Positions 45,949 through 56,460 are shown, counted from the first letter of the stretch. The stretch is DNA of 64,000 nucleotides from Psychromonas ossibalaenae ATCC BAA-1528 (GCF_000381745.1 NZ_KB906967.1:127401-191400); one strand, 5' to 3'. Notes: a model not told the origin generated them from the letters alone. Program-made: numbers and translations.

Positions 45949-46974
45949 TTAACGCAGTAATAAATGCTGAAACGGCGCTTTGCGGATCAGCTGAATCAAA
46001 GCTAATGAAACAAAGAAGGCAGCCAAAGGCGTAATAATGCTCGCCAGGCTGCTGTTCATTTGTATTATTCCATTAATATTCATCATCACTATCACTACCA
46101 GCATATGCACCAGATAGATGCCCAGGCTGTGCTGCGCTGCGTTCTGCAGCCAGCGGTAATTTCCCCAGTTAGGGTGGTTTAGCAGCAGCATAAATAGGCC
46201 TAATGTCCAAAACAGTGTGCCGAACAGAAAATCATGTACGCTAAAACTCTGCCCGAAATAGGTCAGGTAATAGGCTTCACAAAAGTGAATAACGATGCCG
46301 GTGACAATAAACAGCCAGGCGCCGATATTCGTCATGGTAAATTCTCGACGGCGTATTTCAAATCCAATCGCAACAAACAAGGTCGAAAAAAATGGTCCGT
46401 TTCTGGTAAAAATCGGCGCACTCAGTTCGGTCATCGGCTGGTAAGAACCAGCCGCCACACCATAAATAAACAAGACAGCCGCTATGGTTAATAACCAGCG
46501 CACCTGTTTAGTCAGCAGCAGTAAAGCGATAATTGCAACGGCACAAATTAATGCAGGTAAAAACCACAAGTGGACAAGCCCCCCTTCAAACAAGCTGTTT
46601 AATGGTGATGCAGCTAACCTGTCCCAGTAACTTAAACGTTCCGCAAGATAACCCTTTTGGCTCAAAGCCAAGGCATTTATTGGGAATAATAGATAAATAA
46701 CACTCCAGCTTACCCATATTTTCAGCAGAGGAAGTGAATAAATTTTCAAGTGTGCCAGCGGCGAAGCTATTAATTTAGGGGCAATAAAATAACCAGAAAT
46801 AATGAAAAATAACGGTACGGCAAAACGACTGATTTGATTTAAAAACAAACCGAAGCTGGTGTCTTCTCCGCTGCCGAAAATCGTAGTGATAAACGGGCGG
46901 GTATGAATAAAAATGATAGCTATAATCGCTAACAGCCGTCCCAGCTCGATACTGGAGATCTTATTTTGGTGCAT
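45949..46974 (-). CDS. Acyltransferase-3 family membrane protein
   Basis: A 341-residue inner-membrane protein with about ten helices. The start SSIELGRLLAIIAIIFIHTRP has the Arg and His typical of the family's acyl-transfer site, and a Phe-rich FFIISGYF stretch follows. These proteins add acetyl or other acyl groups to surface sugars. ATG 46974 has AGGA 8 bases upstream; the frame is open for 16 earlier codons. No polysaccharide gene cluster is nearby, so the target glycan is unknown. Confidence 0.85.
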   Translation of the reverse strand: MHQNKISSIELGRLLAIIAIIFIHTRPFITTIFGSGEDTSFGLFLNQISRFAVPLFFIISGYFIAPKLIASPLAHLKIYSLPLLKIWVSWSVIYLLFPINALALSQKGYLAERLSYWDRLAASPLNSLFEGGLVHLWFLPALICAVAIIALLLLTKQVRWLLTIAAVLFIYGVAAGSYQPMTELSAPIFTRNGPFFSTLFVAIGFEIRRREFTMTNIGAWLFIVTGIVIHFCEAYYLTYFGQSFSVHDFLFGTLFWTLGLFMLLLNHPNWGNYRWLQNAAQHSLGIYLVHMLVVIVMMNINGIIQMNSSLASIITPLAAFFVSLALIQLIRKAPFQHLLLR

Positions 46975-47373
46975 AGTTTCTTTCCTAGAATTGACAAATA
47001 AAGCGCCTGGAATACAGTTCATTCAGTCGCAGCAGTAAATTACCCTAGCTTTGAGACAATACCGTCATCATTACAGCTCGGTTAGTTATCATTTTCATTC
47101 TTAATTGTTTTTATTTGATCGCAGTCAAGTTCTATAAAAAGCAGAGATCTCTATATAAAACAGTGATTTTACAGAAGTACAAATAAGGAGGAAACGGCCG
47201 GACTGATGCGCCGCCAGCCCGTTAAATACATAACTAAGATTGATAGATGATATAGCTGGAGCTGATGTTTCTTCACTGCCAGCTGCTTTACAATAAGCCC
47301 TTTAAAGCTTAACCGCTTTTAACCCTGTTTATCCGGCCAGGCTGACATTCCTGTGCATACTTTTGAGGCGCTT
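46975..47373. other. 399-base intergenic region
   Basis: No supported gene is seen between the acyltransferase and the glycine-rich protein gene. GAGG before 47374 is the only clear signal. Confidence 0.4.
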
Positions 47374-48123
47374 ATGAAATTCAAACAACCATTATTACCG
47401 GCATTACTTTTAAGTTTTTTGTCCATTTCCCAGGTTAATGCGGCAGCCGTCACCTTAAAAGACGGGCAGAGTTTTACAGGCCAGATAAAAAGCCAGAACA
47501 CTGAAACACTTATACTCGATGCCGACGGTATTGAAATGCGCCTGCCGGTTAACAAAATCGCTTTCATTGATATCAATGATAACAGTCTAAATGCAGCCGA
47601 GAAGCCCGTTGAAAAAAACACACCGGCGGCAGACAACAGCACACCGGCAGCCGTCAATGCTGGTACTGCACTTACGATACGTATGTCTGAATCGGTCAAC
47701 AGCCGCCACAATAAAAGCGGGCAGCGTTTTACTGCGGTACTGGAAACTAACCTGATGGCGGGTGATGTTATTGCCGCCCCAAAAGGCGCTAAAGTTTACG
47801 GCGTGTTAACGAATGTTAAAAAGGCCGGACGGATAGCGGGCTCAGCTTCTATGACTATGCAGCTGACCGGGATTTCTGTGAATGATCTAATGGTTGATAT
47901 AAAAACGCAGAGTATCAGCGGTGAAGGTATAAATACCGCCCGAACTACCGCAAAAAGAACCGCAGGAACAGCAGCTGTCGGCGGTCTGATTGGCGGCAGT
48001 GACGGCGCAAAAACCGGTGCAAAAGTCGGGCTAGGCCTAGCTGTTCTGACCAAAGGCAACGATATTCAAATGCCTAAAGACGAATTAATTGATTTTGTTT
48101 TAGCAGCCCCGCTTAACATCTAA
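47374..48123 (+). CDS. Exported hypothetical protein with glycine-zipper tail
   Basis: A 249-residue protein with a signal peptide (ending about VNA, residue 24) and a short strand-rich first part (VTLKDGQSFTGQIKSQNTE then EMRLPVNKIAFIDI), an Ala/Pro/Asn linker, a conserved-looking domain (SGQRFTAVLETNLMAGDVI, PKGAKVYGVLTNVKKAG) and a Gly/Ala-rich hydrophobic segment (GGLIGGSDGAKTGAKVGLGLAVL). The last may be a glycine zipper for membrane association. I do not recognise the family; the central part resembles the TrbI/VirB10-like 'RVYGTI' fold only loosely. ATG 47374 follows GAGG. Confidence 0.72.
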   Translation: MKFKQPLLPALLLSFLSISQVNAAAVTLKDGQSFTGQIKSQNTETLILDADGIEMRLPVNKIAFIDINDNSLNAAEKPVEKNTPAADNSTPAAVNAGTALTIRMSESVNSRHNKSGQRFTAVLETNLMAGDVIAAPKGAKVYGVLTNVKKAGRIAGSASMTMQLTGISVNDLMVDIKTQSISGEGINTARTTAKRTAGTAAVGGLIGGSDGAKTGAKVGLGLAVLTKGNDIQMPKDELIDFVLAAPLNI

Positions 48124-48132
48124 ACGTCAATA

Positions 48133-48163
48133 AATGAAACCCTGCTGTATGCCGGGTTTCATT
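48133..48163. terminator. Bidirectional hairpin terminator
   Basis: Perfect 10-bp stem AATGAAACCC (48133-48142) with GGGTTTCATT (48154-48163), in the gap between convergent genes ending at 48123 and 48180. Confidence 0.75.
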
Positions 48164-48179
48164 ATCCATTGCTTAAAAG

Positions 48180-49562
48180 TCAGGCTGCAGTCACCGTTAA
48201 ATTATTCATCCAGTAACGTTTTAAGTAGCGCTGGAAACACAAAGCAAACTTCACTAGTTCTTCTGCCAGCATCAGCATATATACGTATTTAAAATCCCAG
48301 TCCAATATGAATGCAGCAAATGCAGTAAGCGGCACCCCCACCATCCACATGGAAACAAAATCCATACGTAGACAAAAATAATTATCGCCGCCGGCCCGCA
48401 GAATACCGTTGATAATAATCATATTAAGCATACGCAGCCATATCGCACAGCAAAGTACCGTTAATGCTGGTGATGCAAGCAGATATAATTCCGCACTGCT
48501 CAGGTTTAACCCGGACAAAATCATATCTTTAGCGAATAAAAGCAGCAGCCCGACACACAAGCCAAATACCAGTACCGTCTTGATAAAGAACTGCGACATC
48601 TTAAAAGCTTCAGCAAATTCATCCCGCCCTAACGACTGTCCAAGCAGTACAGAACAGGCCACTGAAATACCGAAAAACAGTGAATAACACAAAGATTCAA
48701 AGGGCCCGATCATACTGAACACAGCCAGCTCTGTTGTGCCCATATGTCCGAAAATCATTTGGTATACCAGCGTACCGATTGCCCATACTACTGCGCTGGC
48801 AGTAGAAGGGATTGCTATGTGTTTGTATGACGCCCATAATTTAGCTGAGTCAGGCAGTGTTGCTGCACTGAGCAGCCAGTGTCTGCGCCAGTATAAAAAG
48901 CCGAACATCAGTACAACCTGCAGTAAGCGGGAAATGGTGGTCGCTAAAGCGGCACCTGCCACTCCCATTGCAGGAACACCGAATCCGCCTTTAATAAGCC
49001 AGAAATTCAGAGCTATATTAACGATAATTGTCAGTGCACCTAAATATAAAGGCGTGAGGGTATCACCAGTAGAGCGCAGAGCTGATTCAGAAACAATAAT
49101 CAGATGGGTTAGGATCAAAACCGGAAAACTGTACCACAGGTAAGTTGAGCCTAACTCAATAACCTTTAAATCCGTTGTCTGCAGCATCATGATGCTGCCG
49201 GAAAACAGCGTAATAGCTAAGGTGACCGGCACTAATATTTTGGCACCGCAGCTCATCACCAGCATAGTAATCGTTTTAGCAGAACTGCGGTCATTTTTAC
49301 CCCAGTACTGGGCGACTAATACCCCGTTAGCTGATGCCATTCCGGCCATGATCATGATTGCAACAAAATGCCATTTTGAGGCGATTCCCACAGACGCCGT
49401 TGCTTCGTTGCCGAAATCACTGACCATTAACACATCTGCCATGGCTAAGACGGCAACTAATGCACTTTGCACTGCGACGGGAAATCCAATTTTGATTACC
49501 TTAGATAACATACCATCAGGTGTGGATTTACGGTTTGAATTGAGGTAGTTTTTAACAGTCAT
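48180..49562 (-). CDS. MATE-family multidrug/toxin exporter
   Basis: A 460-residue protein with about 12 membrane helices. MATE signatures include GFPVAVQSALVAV at the start, MADVLMVSDFGNEATA, SASAVVWAIGTLVYQM and the second half NMIIINGILRAGGDNYF. It exports cationic drugs using Na+ or H+. Divergent from an AraC regulator 52 bases away, with which it shares a promoter region. Start ATG has GGAG 5 bases upstream. Confidence 0.93.
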   Translation of the reverse strand: MTVKNYLNSNRKSTPDGMLSKVIKIGFPVAVQSALVAVLAMADVLMVSDFGNEATASVGIASKWHFVAIMIMAGMASANGVLVAQYWGKNDRSSAKTITMLVMSCGAKILVPVTLAITLFSGSIMMLQTTDLKVIELGSTYLWYSFPVLILTHLIIVSESALRSTGDTLTPLYLGALTIIVNIALNFWLIKGGFGVPAMGVAGAALATTISRLLQVVLMFGFLYWRRHWLLSAATLPDSAKLWASYKHIAIPSTASAVVWAIGTLVYQMIFGHMGTTELAVFSMIGPFESLCYSLFFGISVACSVLLGQSLGRDEFAEAFKMSQFFIKTVLVFGLCVGLLLLFAKDMILSGLNLSSAELYLLASPALTVLCCAIWLRMLNMIIINGILRAGGDNYFCLRMDFVSMWMVGVPLTAFAAFILDWDFKYVYMLMLAEELVKFALCFQRYLKRYWMNNLTVTAA

Positions 49563-49614
49563 ATGCGCTCCTTATTTTGCAGGGCAACTATAGTTGAAGA
49601 GGAATTGAAATAAA

Positions 49615-50511
49615 ATGTGCAAAAATAGACAAAACCTGTGCAAATCCGTCATCAGCAAAATCAAGCCTAAATCACAATGGCAGGAAGATGTCTATTTAGC
49701 GGATGCCTGTAAAGAGCGTTTTCTAACCACTTCTGATATTCCCGAGCTTCATCAGGAACAGATATTTATGGCAGGAATGGCCGAGCTTGCCGACGGTTAT
49801 CATGTTGAGCGCTGCGGCGTTGCAATTCATACCTTGATTTTCACCTTAGAGGGCAGCGGGATTTTAACCACGGCAGAGCGGGTTGAATTGATCGAACCTT
49901 ATACTCTACTGGTTATTCCTGCGCATATGCCGTTTCGCTTTGAACTCAATCCAGTTGATAACTATTGGAAGATGGTCTGGCTGCTGCCTCAGGTCAGCGA
50001 AAAATGGAAGCAGTTTGCAGAGCTGGGACAAACAATTCTGCCCTACCATCAGTGTGAACAGATATGGTCTCTGCTGAACTTGATTCATTGTGAAATTAAC
50101 GGAAGAACAGCCTTTCGCCGTCTGCTGGTAAGTGAACTGAACTTGAAACTGACGGGGGTTGAATCCAAGTCCACCAGCTCAGTATCGCGTGTTCATACTT
50201 TGTTTAATGAAGTACAAAGTCAGCTGCATCTGCCGTGGACAGTGAAAGAGATGGCATCGCAATGCTTTATCAGTGAAGAGCAGCTGAATCGGATTTCAAA
50301 AAATTTGTATGCTATGTCCCCCAGAACCAGACTCATTCATCTGCGCATGGAGAAAGCTGCTGATTTACTGCAGTATCGCGAATGGACCATTTCGATGATC
50401 GCTCAGCGTTTAGGTTATAAAGATCCTTACAACTTCACCCATCGTTTCAGGAAATACTTCGGCTGTTCACCAAGTCGATATAGAAAGAACATTCTAGAAA
50501 CGCATTTATGA
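49615..50511 (+). CDS. AraC-family transcriptional regulator
   Basis: A 298-residue regulator. Residues about 20-170 form a cupin-like ligand-binding domain (HTLIFTLEGSGILTT, PYTLLVIPAHMPFRF), and the C-terminal 100 residues hold two helix-turn-helix motifs (VKEMASQCFISEEQLNRI, then MIAQRLGYKDPYNFTHRFRKYFGCSPSRYR). It is divergent from the MATE exporter gene and likely regulates it, by inference from layout. The ribosome site is weak. Confidence 0.9.
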   Translation: MCKNRQNLCKSVISKIKPKSQWQEDVYLADACKERFLTTSDIPELHQEQIFMAGMAELADGYHVERCGVAIHTLIFTLEGSGILTTAERVELIEPYTLLVIPAHMPFRFELNPVDNYWKMVWLLPQVSEKWKQFAELGQTILPYHQCEQIWSLLNLIHCEINGRTAFRRLLVSELNLKLTGVESKSTSSVSRVHTLFNEVQSQLHLPWTVKEMASQCFISEEQLNRISKNLYAMSPRTRLIHLRMEKAADLLQYREWTISMIAQRLGYKDPYNFTHRFRKYFGCSPSRYRKNILETHL

Positions 50512-50761
50512 TGCTGAATATAAAAACGGAGCTGCTTCAACCCTGTAGAAGCGAAGGTAAACGGGTGCTCTAGTATCAGGCAATAATAAGAAATTGAAGC
50601 AGGCATTGCTCTGTTCGCTTTTAGGCAAGCCCCTCACTCAACAAAACGTAACAAGCACAACAAGTATCGTAAAAATTATCTATAATTACAGTCATTAAAA
50701 ACAAAAAAAATCCAAACCAACCTCAAAATAACAGCCGTTAATAGAAAGAGGAGAAGAGCCA

Positions 50762-51811
50762 ATGAATGAGTTCAAAGGACTAAATGTGCTGGTTTGTGAT
50801 GACTCTATCACCAATACTGTCATTCTGATGCATTTAGTCGAACAAGAAATAAATACTAATGTTATTACTCTTATTGAGTCTCGAAAAATTGAAGCAACAT
50901 TAGCCAAACAATCCGTTGATTTAATTCTACTTAATTTAGAAATGCCCGGTATGAAGGGGCTTGAAGTGATCGATATTGTAAGAAAATCCTATGAACAGGA
51001 ACAGCTGCCTATTTTGCTTATTAGCGACGTTGAAAATAAAGAAATTCGCAATAAAGCTTTGAAAAATGGTGCAAACGATTTTCTGAATAAACCTTTCGAT
51101 CAGGTTGAAGTGATATTACGGGTTAAAAATTTACTGAAAACACGTCAAAGTTACATTACACATACAGCAGGTAAATACCAGGTTGAACAGCTGGTACAAG
51201 AACGCACACGAGAATTAAATCTGTCAATTAAAGGACTGCTCTACAGCCTGGCTGCCGCGGGGGAGCTAAAAGACAATAGTAAGGGTAAACATGCTGTTAG
51301 GGTCGGAAAATATGCTCGAATATTAGCGGAAGGTGCGGGATTTCCGTTAGAATTAACCGATATGATCGAGTTAACTGCGCCTCTTCATGATATTGGAAAA
51401 ATTGCTACGCCCGAAAGCATTTTATTAAAACCGGGCAGGCTCAATGGAGAAGAAAAGGAGATCATGCATCAGCACACCGTTAAAGCCAGATCTCTAATCA
51501 GCTCTGTTAACTCTCCGCTAATTCAAATGGTGCAGACTATTGCTGCAAACCACCATGAATGCTGGGACGGCAGCGGCTATCCCAAAAAGCTGTTAGGTGA
51601 ATCAATACCAGTTGAAGCACGTATTACCGCTATTGCGGATGTTTTTGATGCATTAACCAGCAAAAGACCCTATAAAGATGCCTGGTCGCTCGATAATGCC
51701 GTTAATTTTGTTAAATACCAGGCAGGAAAAATGTTTGATCCGTTATTAGTCGCAGTGTTTGTGCAGCAGCAGCCGAAAGTTGTTAAAGTGATGCACGAAT
51801 TAGCAGACTGA
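50762..51811 (+). CDS. HD-GYP response-regulator-like protein with Asn at the phosphoacceptor site
   Basis: A 349-residue protein with a receiver-like domain (about 5-125) and a C-terminal HD-GYP domain (about 145-345: HDIGK, HHECWDGSGYP, DVFDALTSKRPYK), the family that hydrolyses c-di-GMP. In the receiver the DD pair (residues 12-13) and Lys in LNKPFD are present, but at the position of the phosphorylated Asp (LILLNLEMP, residue 58) the residue is Asn. It cannot be phosphorylated in the normal way. The nearest operon partner is none; it sits alone. Ribosome site GAGGAG is strong. Confidence 0.92.
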   Translation: MNEFKGLNVLVCDDSITNTVILMHLVEQEINTNVITLIESRKIEATLAKQSVDLILLNLEMPGMKGLEVIDIVRKSYEQEQLPILLISDVENKEIRNKALKNGANDFLNKPFDQVEVILRVKNLLKTRQSYITHTAGKYQVEQLVQERTRELNLSIKGLLYSLAAAGELKDNSKGKHAVRVGKYARILAEGAGFPLELTDMIELTAPLHDIGKIATPESILLKPGRLNGEEKEIMHQHTVKARSLISSVNSPLIQMVQTIAANHHECWDGSGYPKKLLGESIPVEARITAIADVFDALTSKRPYKDAWSLDNAVNFVKYQAGKMFDPLLVAVFVQQQPKVVKVMHELAD

Positions 51812-52080
51812 TTAACTCAACTTTGCAAATAATTATACATACGGATTTTGCTTCTTGGGAAAAGACAGGATCCGTATCATACAAAGAAATGCCCCTGCCA
51901 AAGAACTTAAAATCCAAATCAATATGCTTTTCCAGCCCTTTAACAGCAGACTGCACACATTAATACATAAATATTTCTTATGTATTGTATACAAAATAGT
52001 TTATTTATCAGCCGCTGATACTCGTTCAATATACACGTCTCGAAACAAAACAGATATTTAGAGACGATTAGGAGTCCCTC
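51812..52080. other. Short gap with no called gene
   Basis: 269 bases between the HD-GYP gene and the FadL-like locus; AGGAG at 52069-52073 is the ribosome site of the latter. No other feature is supported. Confidence 0.4.
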
Positions 52081-53202
52081 ATGCAAAAAACATTTAAACT
52101 GTCATTATTGACACTTGCCGGCCTTACCGCTGCAGCCCCAAGCTTTGCCGGCGGGCTTGCTTTATCACAAATAGGGACTGCTGAAAGTGTTGCTACTGCT
52201 GGTGTTGCCGGGGTTACCAATAATCGTGATTCATCCGCAGTGATCAGCAACCCTGCCGGTTTATCGGGTATTGAAAATAACAGCACAGTTCTTGGTGTAC
52301 AGTATTTAAATTCAGAAAGTGAATTTGAACGTAATCTGGGTGGAGGTACAACCGCTAAATCGGACCAGGTTCTTCCACACCTCTCTTTTGCTCAGCGTAT
52401 CAATGAAAACTGGGTCGCAGGTTTATCTGTACACTCTCCTGGCGGACTCGGAGTGGAGTACAGTAACGGTTTAACAGGAGGAGTTAACGGTGCCAGCCTG
52501 GTTGATGAAAACAGCATTGAAATGCTCAACCTGACGGCATCTGCCTCTTACCAGGTTAATCAGTAGCTTGCTTTAGGTGCTTCAATAATCGCCCAGTATG
52601 CTTCCGTCAGCACAAACTTTTCAGCAGGACAGCAGCAGGGCAATATTGATGCGGATAACTGGTCACCTTCCTTTGCACTGGGGGCTATTTACCAAGCATC
52701 TGATGCCACCCACCTTGGATTAACTTATAACTACGGCGGCAAACATAAATTAAATCTAGACACTGAAATCACCGGGCTTAACGAACAAGACTTAAACTGG
52801 CCGCAAAGTGTTGAAGCAGGCCTGCAGCATCAGGTTAATCAAGACCTTGCACTGATGTTAAGTGCAAACTGGCAGCAGTGGAGCCGTTTAGCTGACGATT
52901 TTGATGATACCTACGGCGCAGGTATTGCGATGAGTTATCAGCTGAGTGACTGGACTGTGCAGACAGGTTTCAGTATTGACTCCAGTCCGCTTAACTCAAA
53001 AGATCGCGGCCATGCATTACCCCTTGATCAGCAGTGGCGTTTCGGTGTCGGCGGTACAAAAACGCTAAGTAACGGTATGGGGCTTGGCTTAGCTTACCAG
53101 TATCAGTCTCTAGGTGACGGCGATATTACCGGCAGTCTGCTGAATAAGGGGCATTACGATACTAACCGGATTCATTTTATCACCGGCTCTTTAAGCTTTT
53201 AA
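52081..53202 (+). pseudogene. FadL/OMPP1-family outer-membrane protein with an internal TAG
   Basis: From ATG 52081 the frame gives a signal peptide (MQKTFKLSLLTLAGLTAAAPSFAGG) and FadL-like N-terminal sequence (SVATAGVAGVTNNRDSSAVISNPAGLSGI), but codon 162 is TAG (52564-52566). The same frame then continues open to a normal stop at 53202 with typical FadL-type barrel strands (ALGASIIAQYA, VEAGLQHQVNQDL, GLGLAYQYQSLGDGDITG, terminal aromatic strand ITGSLSF). The preceding codon is CAG, so a CAG-to-TAG change is likely (VNQ-stop-LALG). FadL proteins bring fatty acids or hydrophobic compounds across the outer membrane. Read-through or a sequencing error are alternatives. Confidence 0.85.
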
Positions 53203-53229
53203 TTGTTTAGATTAGACCTTGTGACTGAC

Positions 53230-53264
53230 AGCTCTGCACAATAGCTTTATGCTGAGCTTTTTTT
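53230..53264 (+). terminator. Terminator after the FadL-like locus
   Basis: AGCTCTGCA (53230-53238) pairs with TGCTGAGCT (53250-53258) with one mismatch, then a run of seven T's. An intact terminator suggests the locus was a working gene until recently. Confidence 0.8.
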
Positions 53265-53319
53265 GTTTTCTTATATGCACTCATCAGTAATAAAAACAGC
53301 TGTTCCGACACTACTGAAA

Positions 53320-54207
53320 TTACTCATATCCCCCATGAACGACAGGAAGTACCTCTGCAGACTCATCATCCAGCATAGCAAGCAGACTTTCGTAACCCTG
53401 TTTCGGCGACCAGTCTAATTCGCACTGCGCCAGCGATGAATCATAAACTCGATCAAGTTTTCCAGGTAAACACCAGCCTCGTTCTGTAAATTCCTGCGCA
53501 AGTTTCGGTACATACTCTTGAATGACTTCATCTACACTTAGATACAACTCTTTGCAGCATGTTTTTTTAAAGGGTGTTTTGCCGGAGATTATATACCGCC
53601 TAAAACCTGATAGACGTTTCTCTACTGCACAGGCATGTGCACTGGCGGCATCCCGCGCGTCAATACCACGCGTTAAACGATAGACAGCCATTAAGTTTGC
53701 CGGTTCAGGGAAACAACGAGACATCTGCAGCACAGTAACAGGTAAAGCAAACAGGTTTGAGATATCTTCCAGAAGCTGCTCAGCCTTAATCTTTGATCTA
53801 TGGTATATCGTTTTAGGTCTTGGAGTAACGGTTTCATTTATCCAGCCAGCTCTGCCCTCCGGCGTTGAAGCAGAACCATAAAGAGCTGTGGTACTGGTGA
53901 AAACAAAATGTTTAATCCCCTTTTCGACTGCCAGCAAAGCTAACTGCTCCGTTGCTTTTATATTAATTTCTTCAAATTCATTATCTGATACCAGCCCGAC
54001 ATGAGGAGCATGCAGCGCGGCGGTATGAATAATCACCTCCACGCCCTGTAAAGCTTTAGTTAACAAGGCTGTATCACGGATGTCTCCGACATAGTCAGCT
54101 GTTGAACAAGGCGTTCTATCTATCCCTACTACCTGGTGTTTTTTCATCAGGTTGATATAAACAGCGCGCCCTACCCGGCCCGCGGTCCCTGTAATTAAAA
54201 TTTTCAA
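53320..54207 (-). CDS. NAD-dependent epimerase/dehydratase family protein
   Basis: A 295-residue extended SDR with an N-terminal Rossmann motif (ITGTAGRVGRAV), GDIRDTALL, IHTAALHAPH, FVFTSTTALYG and the catalytic Tyr-x3-Lys in IYHRSKIKAE. Family members act on nucleotide sugars or similar. The substrate cannot be read out. Located alone; a 416-base gap with an orphan terminator follows on the other strand. Confidence 0.85.
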   Translation of the reverse strand: MKILITGTAGRVGRAVYINLMKKHQVVGIDRTPCSTADYVGDIRDTALLTKALQGVEVIIHTAALHAPHVGLVSDNEFEEINIKATEQLALLAVEKGIKHFVFTSTTALYGSASTPEGRAGWINETVTPRPKTIYHRSKIKAEQLLEDISNLFALPVTVLQMSRCFPEPANLMAVYRLTRGIDARDAASAHACAVEKRLSGFRRYIISGKTPFKKTCCKELYLSVDEVIQEYVPKLAQEFTERGWCLPGKLDRVYDSSLAQCELDWSPKQGYESLLAMLDDESAEVLPVVHGGYE

Positions 54208-54410
54208 TTTATGACACCTGTTTGAACATGGTAATGAGAAAAAGACAAAACTCTTAGCAGTCGAATCTTTAACAGATTATATGTTAAGGGTAAAAAACGG
54301 GATAGAAAAACCTTTTAATAACGCCTGTATCTTTATCTCACTAAAATAAGTTAGAAAGAGTTAGAAACCTATTGAATATCAGTATTGGCAGCCGATTAAG
54401 AGATATTCCA

Positions 54411-54445
54411 CGCTCTAGCCTTATTTAAGGCTAGAGCGTTTTTAT
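54411..54445 (+). terminator. Orphan rho-independent terminator, possible small-RNA end
   Basis: A near-perfect hairpin (CGCTCTAGCC with GGCTAGAGCG, stem up to 13 bp across a tiny loop) is followed by TTTTTATT. No plus-strand gene ends upstream: the last is at 53202 and has its own terminator, and the intervening gene is on the minus strand. It may end a small RNA of up to about 150-200 bases starting in 54230-54330. Confidence 0.7.
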
Positions 54446-54623
54446 TCGTACCTTATTCACAATATCAAACAGACAGGCGTTTAACTACGCAATAAGCAGC
54501 TGCTGCAATTGATTAAATAAACTCTCACCTCTAACATGAACAGTGAAAATTGATCTTAATCAATTACCTTGCCTCTGTATAAATGGTTTCACTCATGTAA
54601 CTTTTATCTTTATAAGGATATAT

Positions 54624-56246
54624 ATGTCCATAAAATACCGCTTAACTGCAAGCTATGCTGTCATTCTTGCGTTTCTGTTAATCACATTAACCGTTACGCT
54701 TTTTCGTTTTAATGGAGTTGCAGGCCAGGTTAGAGAAGTTGTTGAAGGAGATGCCTATAGAGCCGAACTGGCCAGTGAAATTAATATACAGGCAGAAAGC
54801 GTCGCCGGACGACTGTTATTACTTTTCATCCTTGAAGAACAGCAGCAGCGCACCGCTATTTATAATGAAATCGATTCACGAAATATAAAAATAGATGAGG
54901 CGATTGAAAAAATTTCCCCTTTAATGATCTCAGCTGCAGATAAAATTTCTTTACAAAAATTAATCGATCTCAGAGCCAGCTACCATAAGCAATTTTTTCT
55001 TACCGTTGATGCCATCGAATTTGGAGAAGAAAACGAAGCACGCGATCTGATGACAAACAAAACACGCCCTGCATTACAGGCTTTACTGGCCGAAACAACA
55101 CAAATGAAACAACGTCAGCAGACCTCGATGAAAAGCCGGCAAAACGCAGTTGTAGAGCTGACTGAAGAGTCACTGCTGCTTGTCCTGGGACTGGGCATAA
55201 GTGTATTAATTATTAGCCTGCTGATGGCCGGTAAAATTACCCGCAGTATTATCAGCCCGCTTAATCAATCGCTGTCAACCGTTAACAGTATCGCCTCTGG
55301 TGATTTATCACAGGACATTTCCCCGGGTAAAAACGATGAACTGGGCAGCCTGCTTGCGAGCATGTTAAATATGCGCGATCACTTAAAAAGCATCATTAGT
55401 GAAATCCGCAATAATGCTGAAACGGTTAGCCAGTCGGCTGTTGACATGCAGGAAAGTACGGAGCACGTTAAAATCAGCTCTACTGCCCAAAGCCAGATGG
55501 CTGACAATATTAATATCAGTGTTTCCCATTTATCTAACGGTATCAAGACAACAGCAGACAGTGTAGCAAAGGCCAAAGAGCAGGCGACCAAAGCGCAGGA
55601 CTTAGCGGTTCAAGGAGTGAGTTCTATTAATAATGCCTCACAGGAGATAAACCTGACGGCAGATATTGTTGCTGAGTCTGCACATTCAGTACAGTGTTTA
55701 AGCCAGAGCGCGGGCCAGGTTACCGAAGCTGTTAATCAGATTCGAGGCATAGCCGACCAGACTAACCTTTTGGCATTAAATGCATCTATCGAAGCCGCGC
55801 GGGCAGGAGAAAGTGGCCGGGGTTTTGCGGTTGTCGCAGATGAAGTGCGGGTACTTGCCAAACGGACAGCCGAAGTTACTGAACAGATAGACACGGTAAT
55901 AGCCACCATGAACCAGCAGACCGAAGAAGTTTCCAGCCGGATAAATGCCGGAAAAGAAGGCATCGACCACGGGGTTGCGCTGATTGATGCGATCGTTGTA
56001 CCGCTGCAGAATATGGAACAGGACGCTCAACAGTCAGTCGAAAATTTACAAGATATATCGCAGCTGTCCATTCATCAGGCAGAAGAGAGCAGCATAATTG
56101 CAGAAAATGTCGGTGAGATAGTCAACATGGCAAGTTCAAACACACAAACAACTGATAAACTGGCGGCGATTACAGAGCAGTTACTGGATACAGCACAACA
56201 GGTTGAGTCTTCATTAATGACTTTCAAACTTGAGCACAATAAATAA
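54624..56246 (+). CDS. Methyl-accepting chemotaxis protein with four-helix sensor
   Basis: A 540-residue chemoreceptor: membrane helix about 9-30, a helical periplasmic four-helix-bundle region (about 35-185), second helix about 185-207, a HAMP domain (about 210-265) and the highly conserved signalling tip ([37 protein letters not shown]). ATG 54624 with AAGGA 5 bases upstream is chosen; an earlier GTG has no ribosome site. It lacks the C-terminal pentapeptide. Ligand unknown. Confidence 0.93.
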   Translation: MSIKYRLTASYAVILAFLLITLTVTLFRFNGVAGQVREVVEGDAYRAELASEINIQAESVAGRLLLLFILEEQQQRTAIYNEIDSRNIKIDEAIEKISPLMISAADKISLQKLIDLRASYHKQFFLTVDAIEFGEENEARDLMTNKTRPALQALLAETTQMKQRQQTSMKSRQNAVVELTEESLLLVLGLGISVLIISLLMAGKITRSIISPLNQSLSTVNSIASGDLSQDISPGKNDELGSLLASMLNMRDHLKSIISEIRNNAETVSQSAVDMQESTEHVKISSTAQSQMADNINISVSHLSNGIKTTADSVAKAKEQATKAQDLAVQGVSSINNASQEINLTADIVAESAHSVQCLSQSAGQVTEAVNQIRGIADQTNLLALNASIEAARAGESGRGFAVVADEVRVLAKRTAEVTEQIDTVIATMNQQTEEVSSRINAGKEGIDHGVALIDAIVVPLQNMEQDAQQSVENLQDISQLSIHQAEESSIIAENVGEIVNMASSNTQTTDKLAAITEQLLDTAQQVESSLMTFKLEHNK

Positions 56247-56460
56247 CAAACGCAGGTGTCAAACTATATCACTAAAGGTGACTTAGGCACCTGTAATGGC
56301 ACAAGAGAAAATATATAAAACAGAAAGCGGCTGCATTGGCAGGACACAGCCTAGTTCCTTAAGTGATCAATCCAAGTTATACAGCGAGCACTTAGGCATG
56401 CTGACCTTGCATTCAGCATGCCCTAATGGCTCCGCCAACAAAAACATCAACAAAACACCG

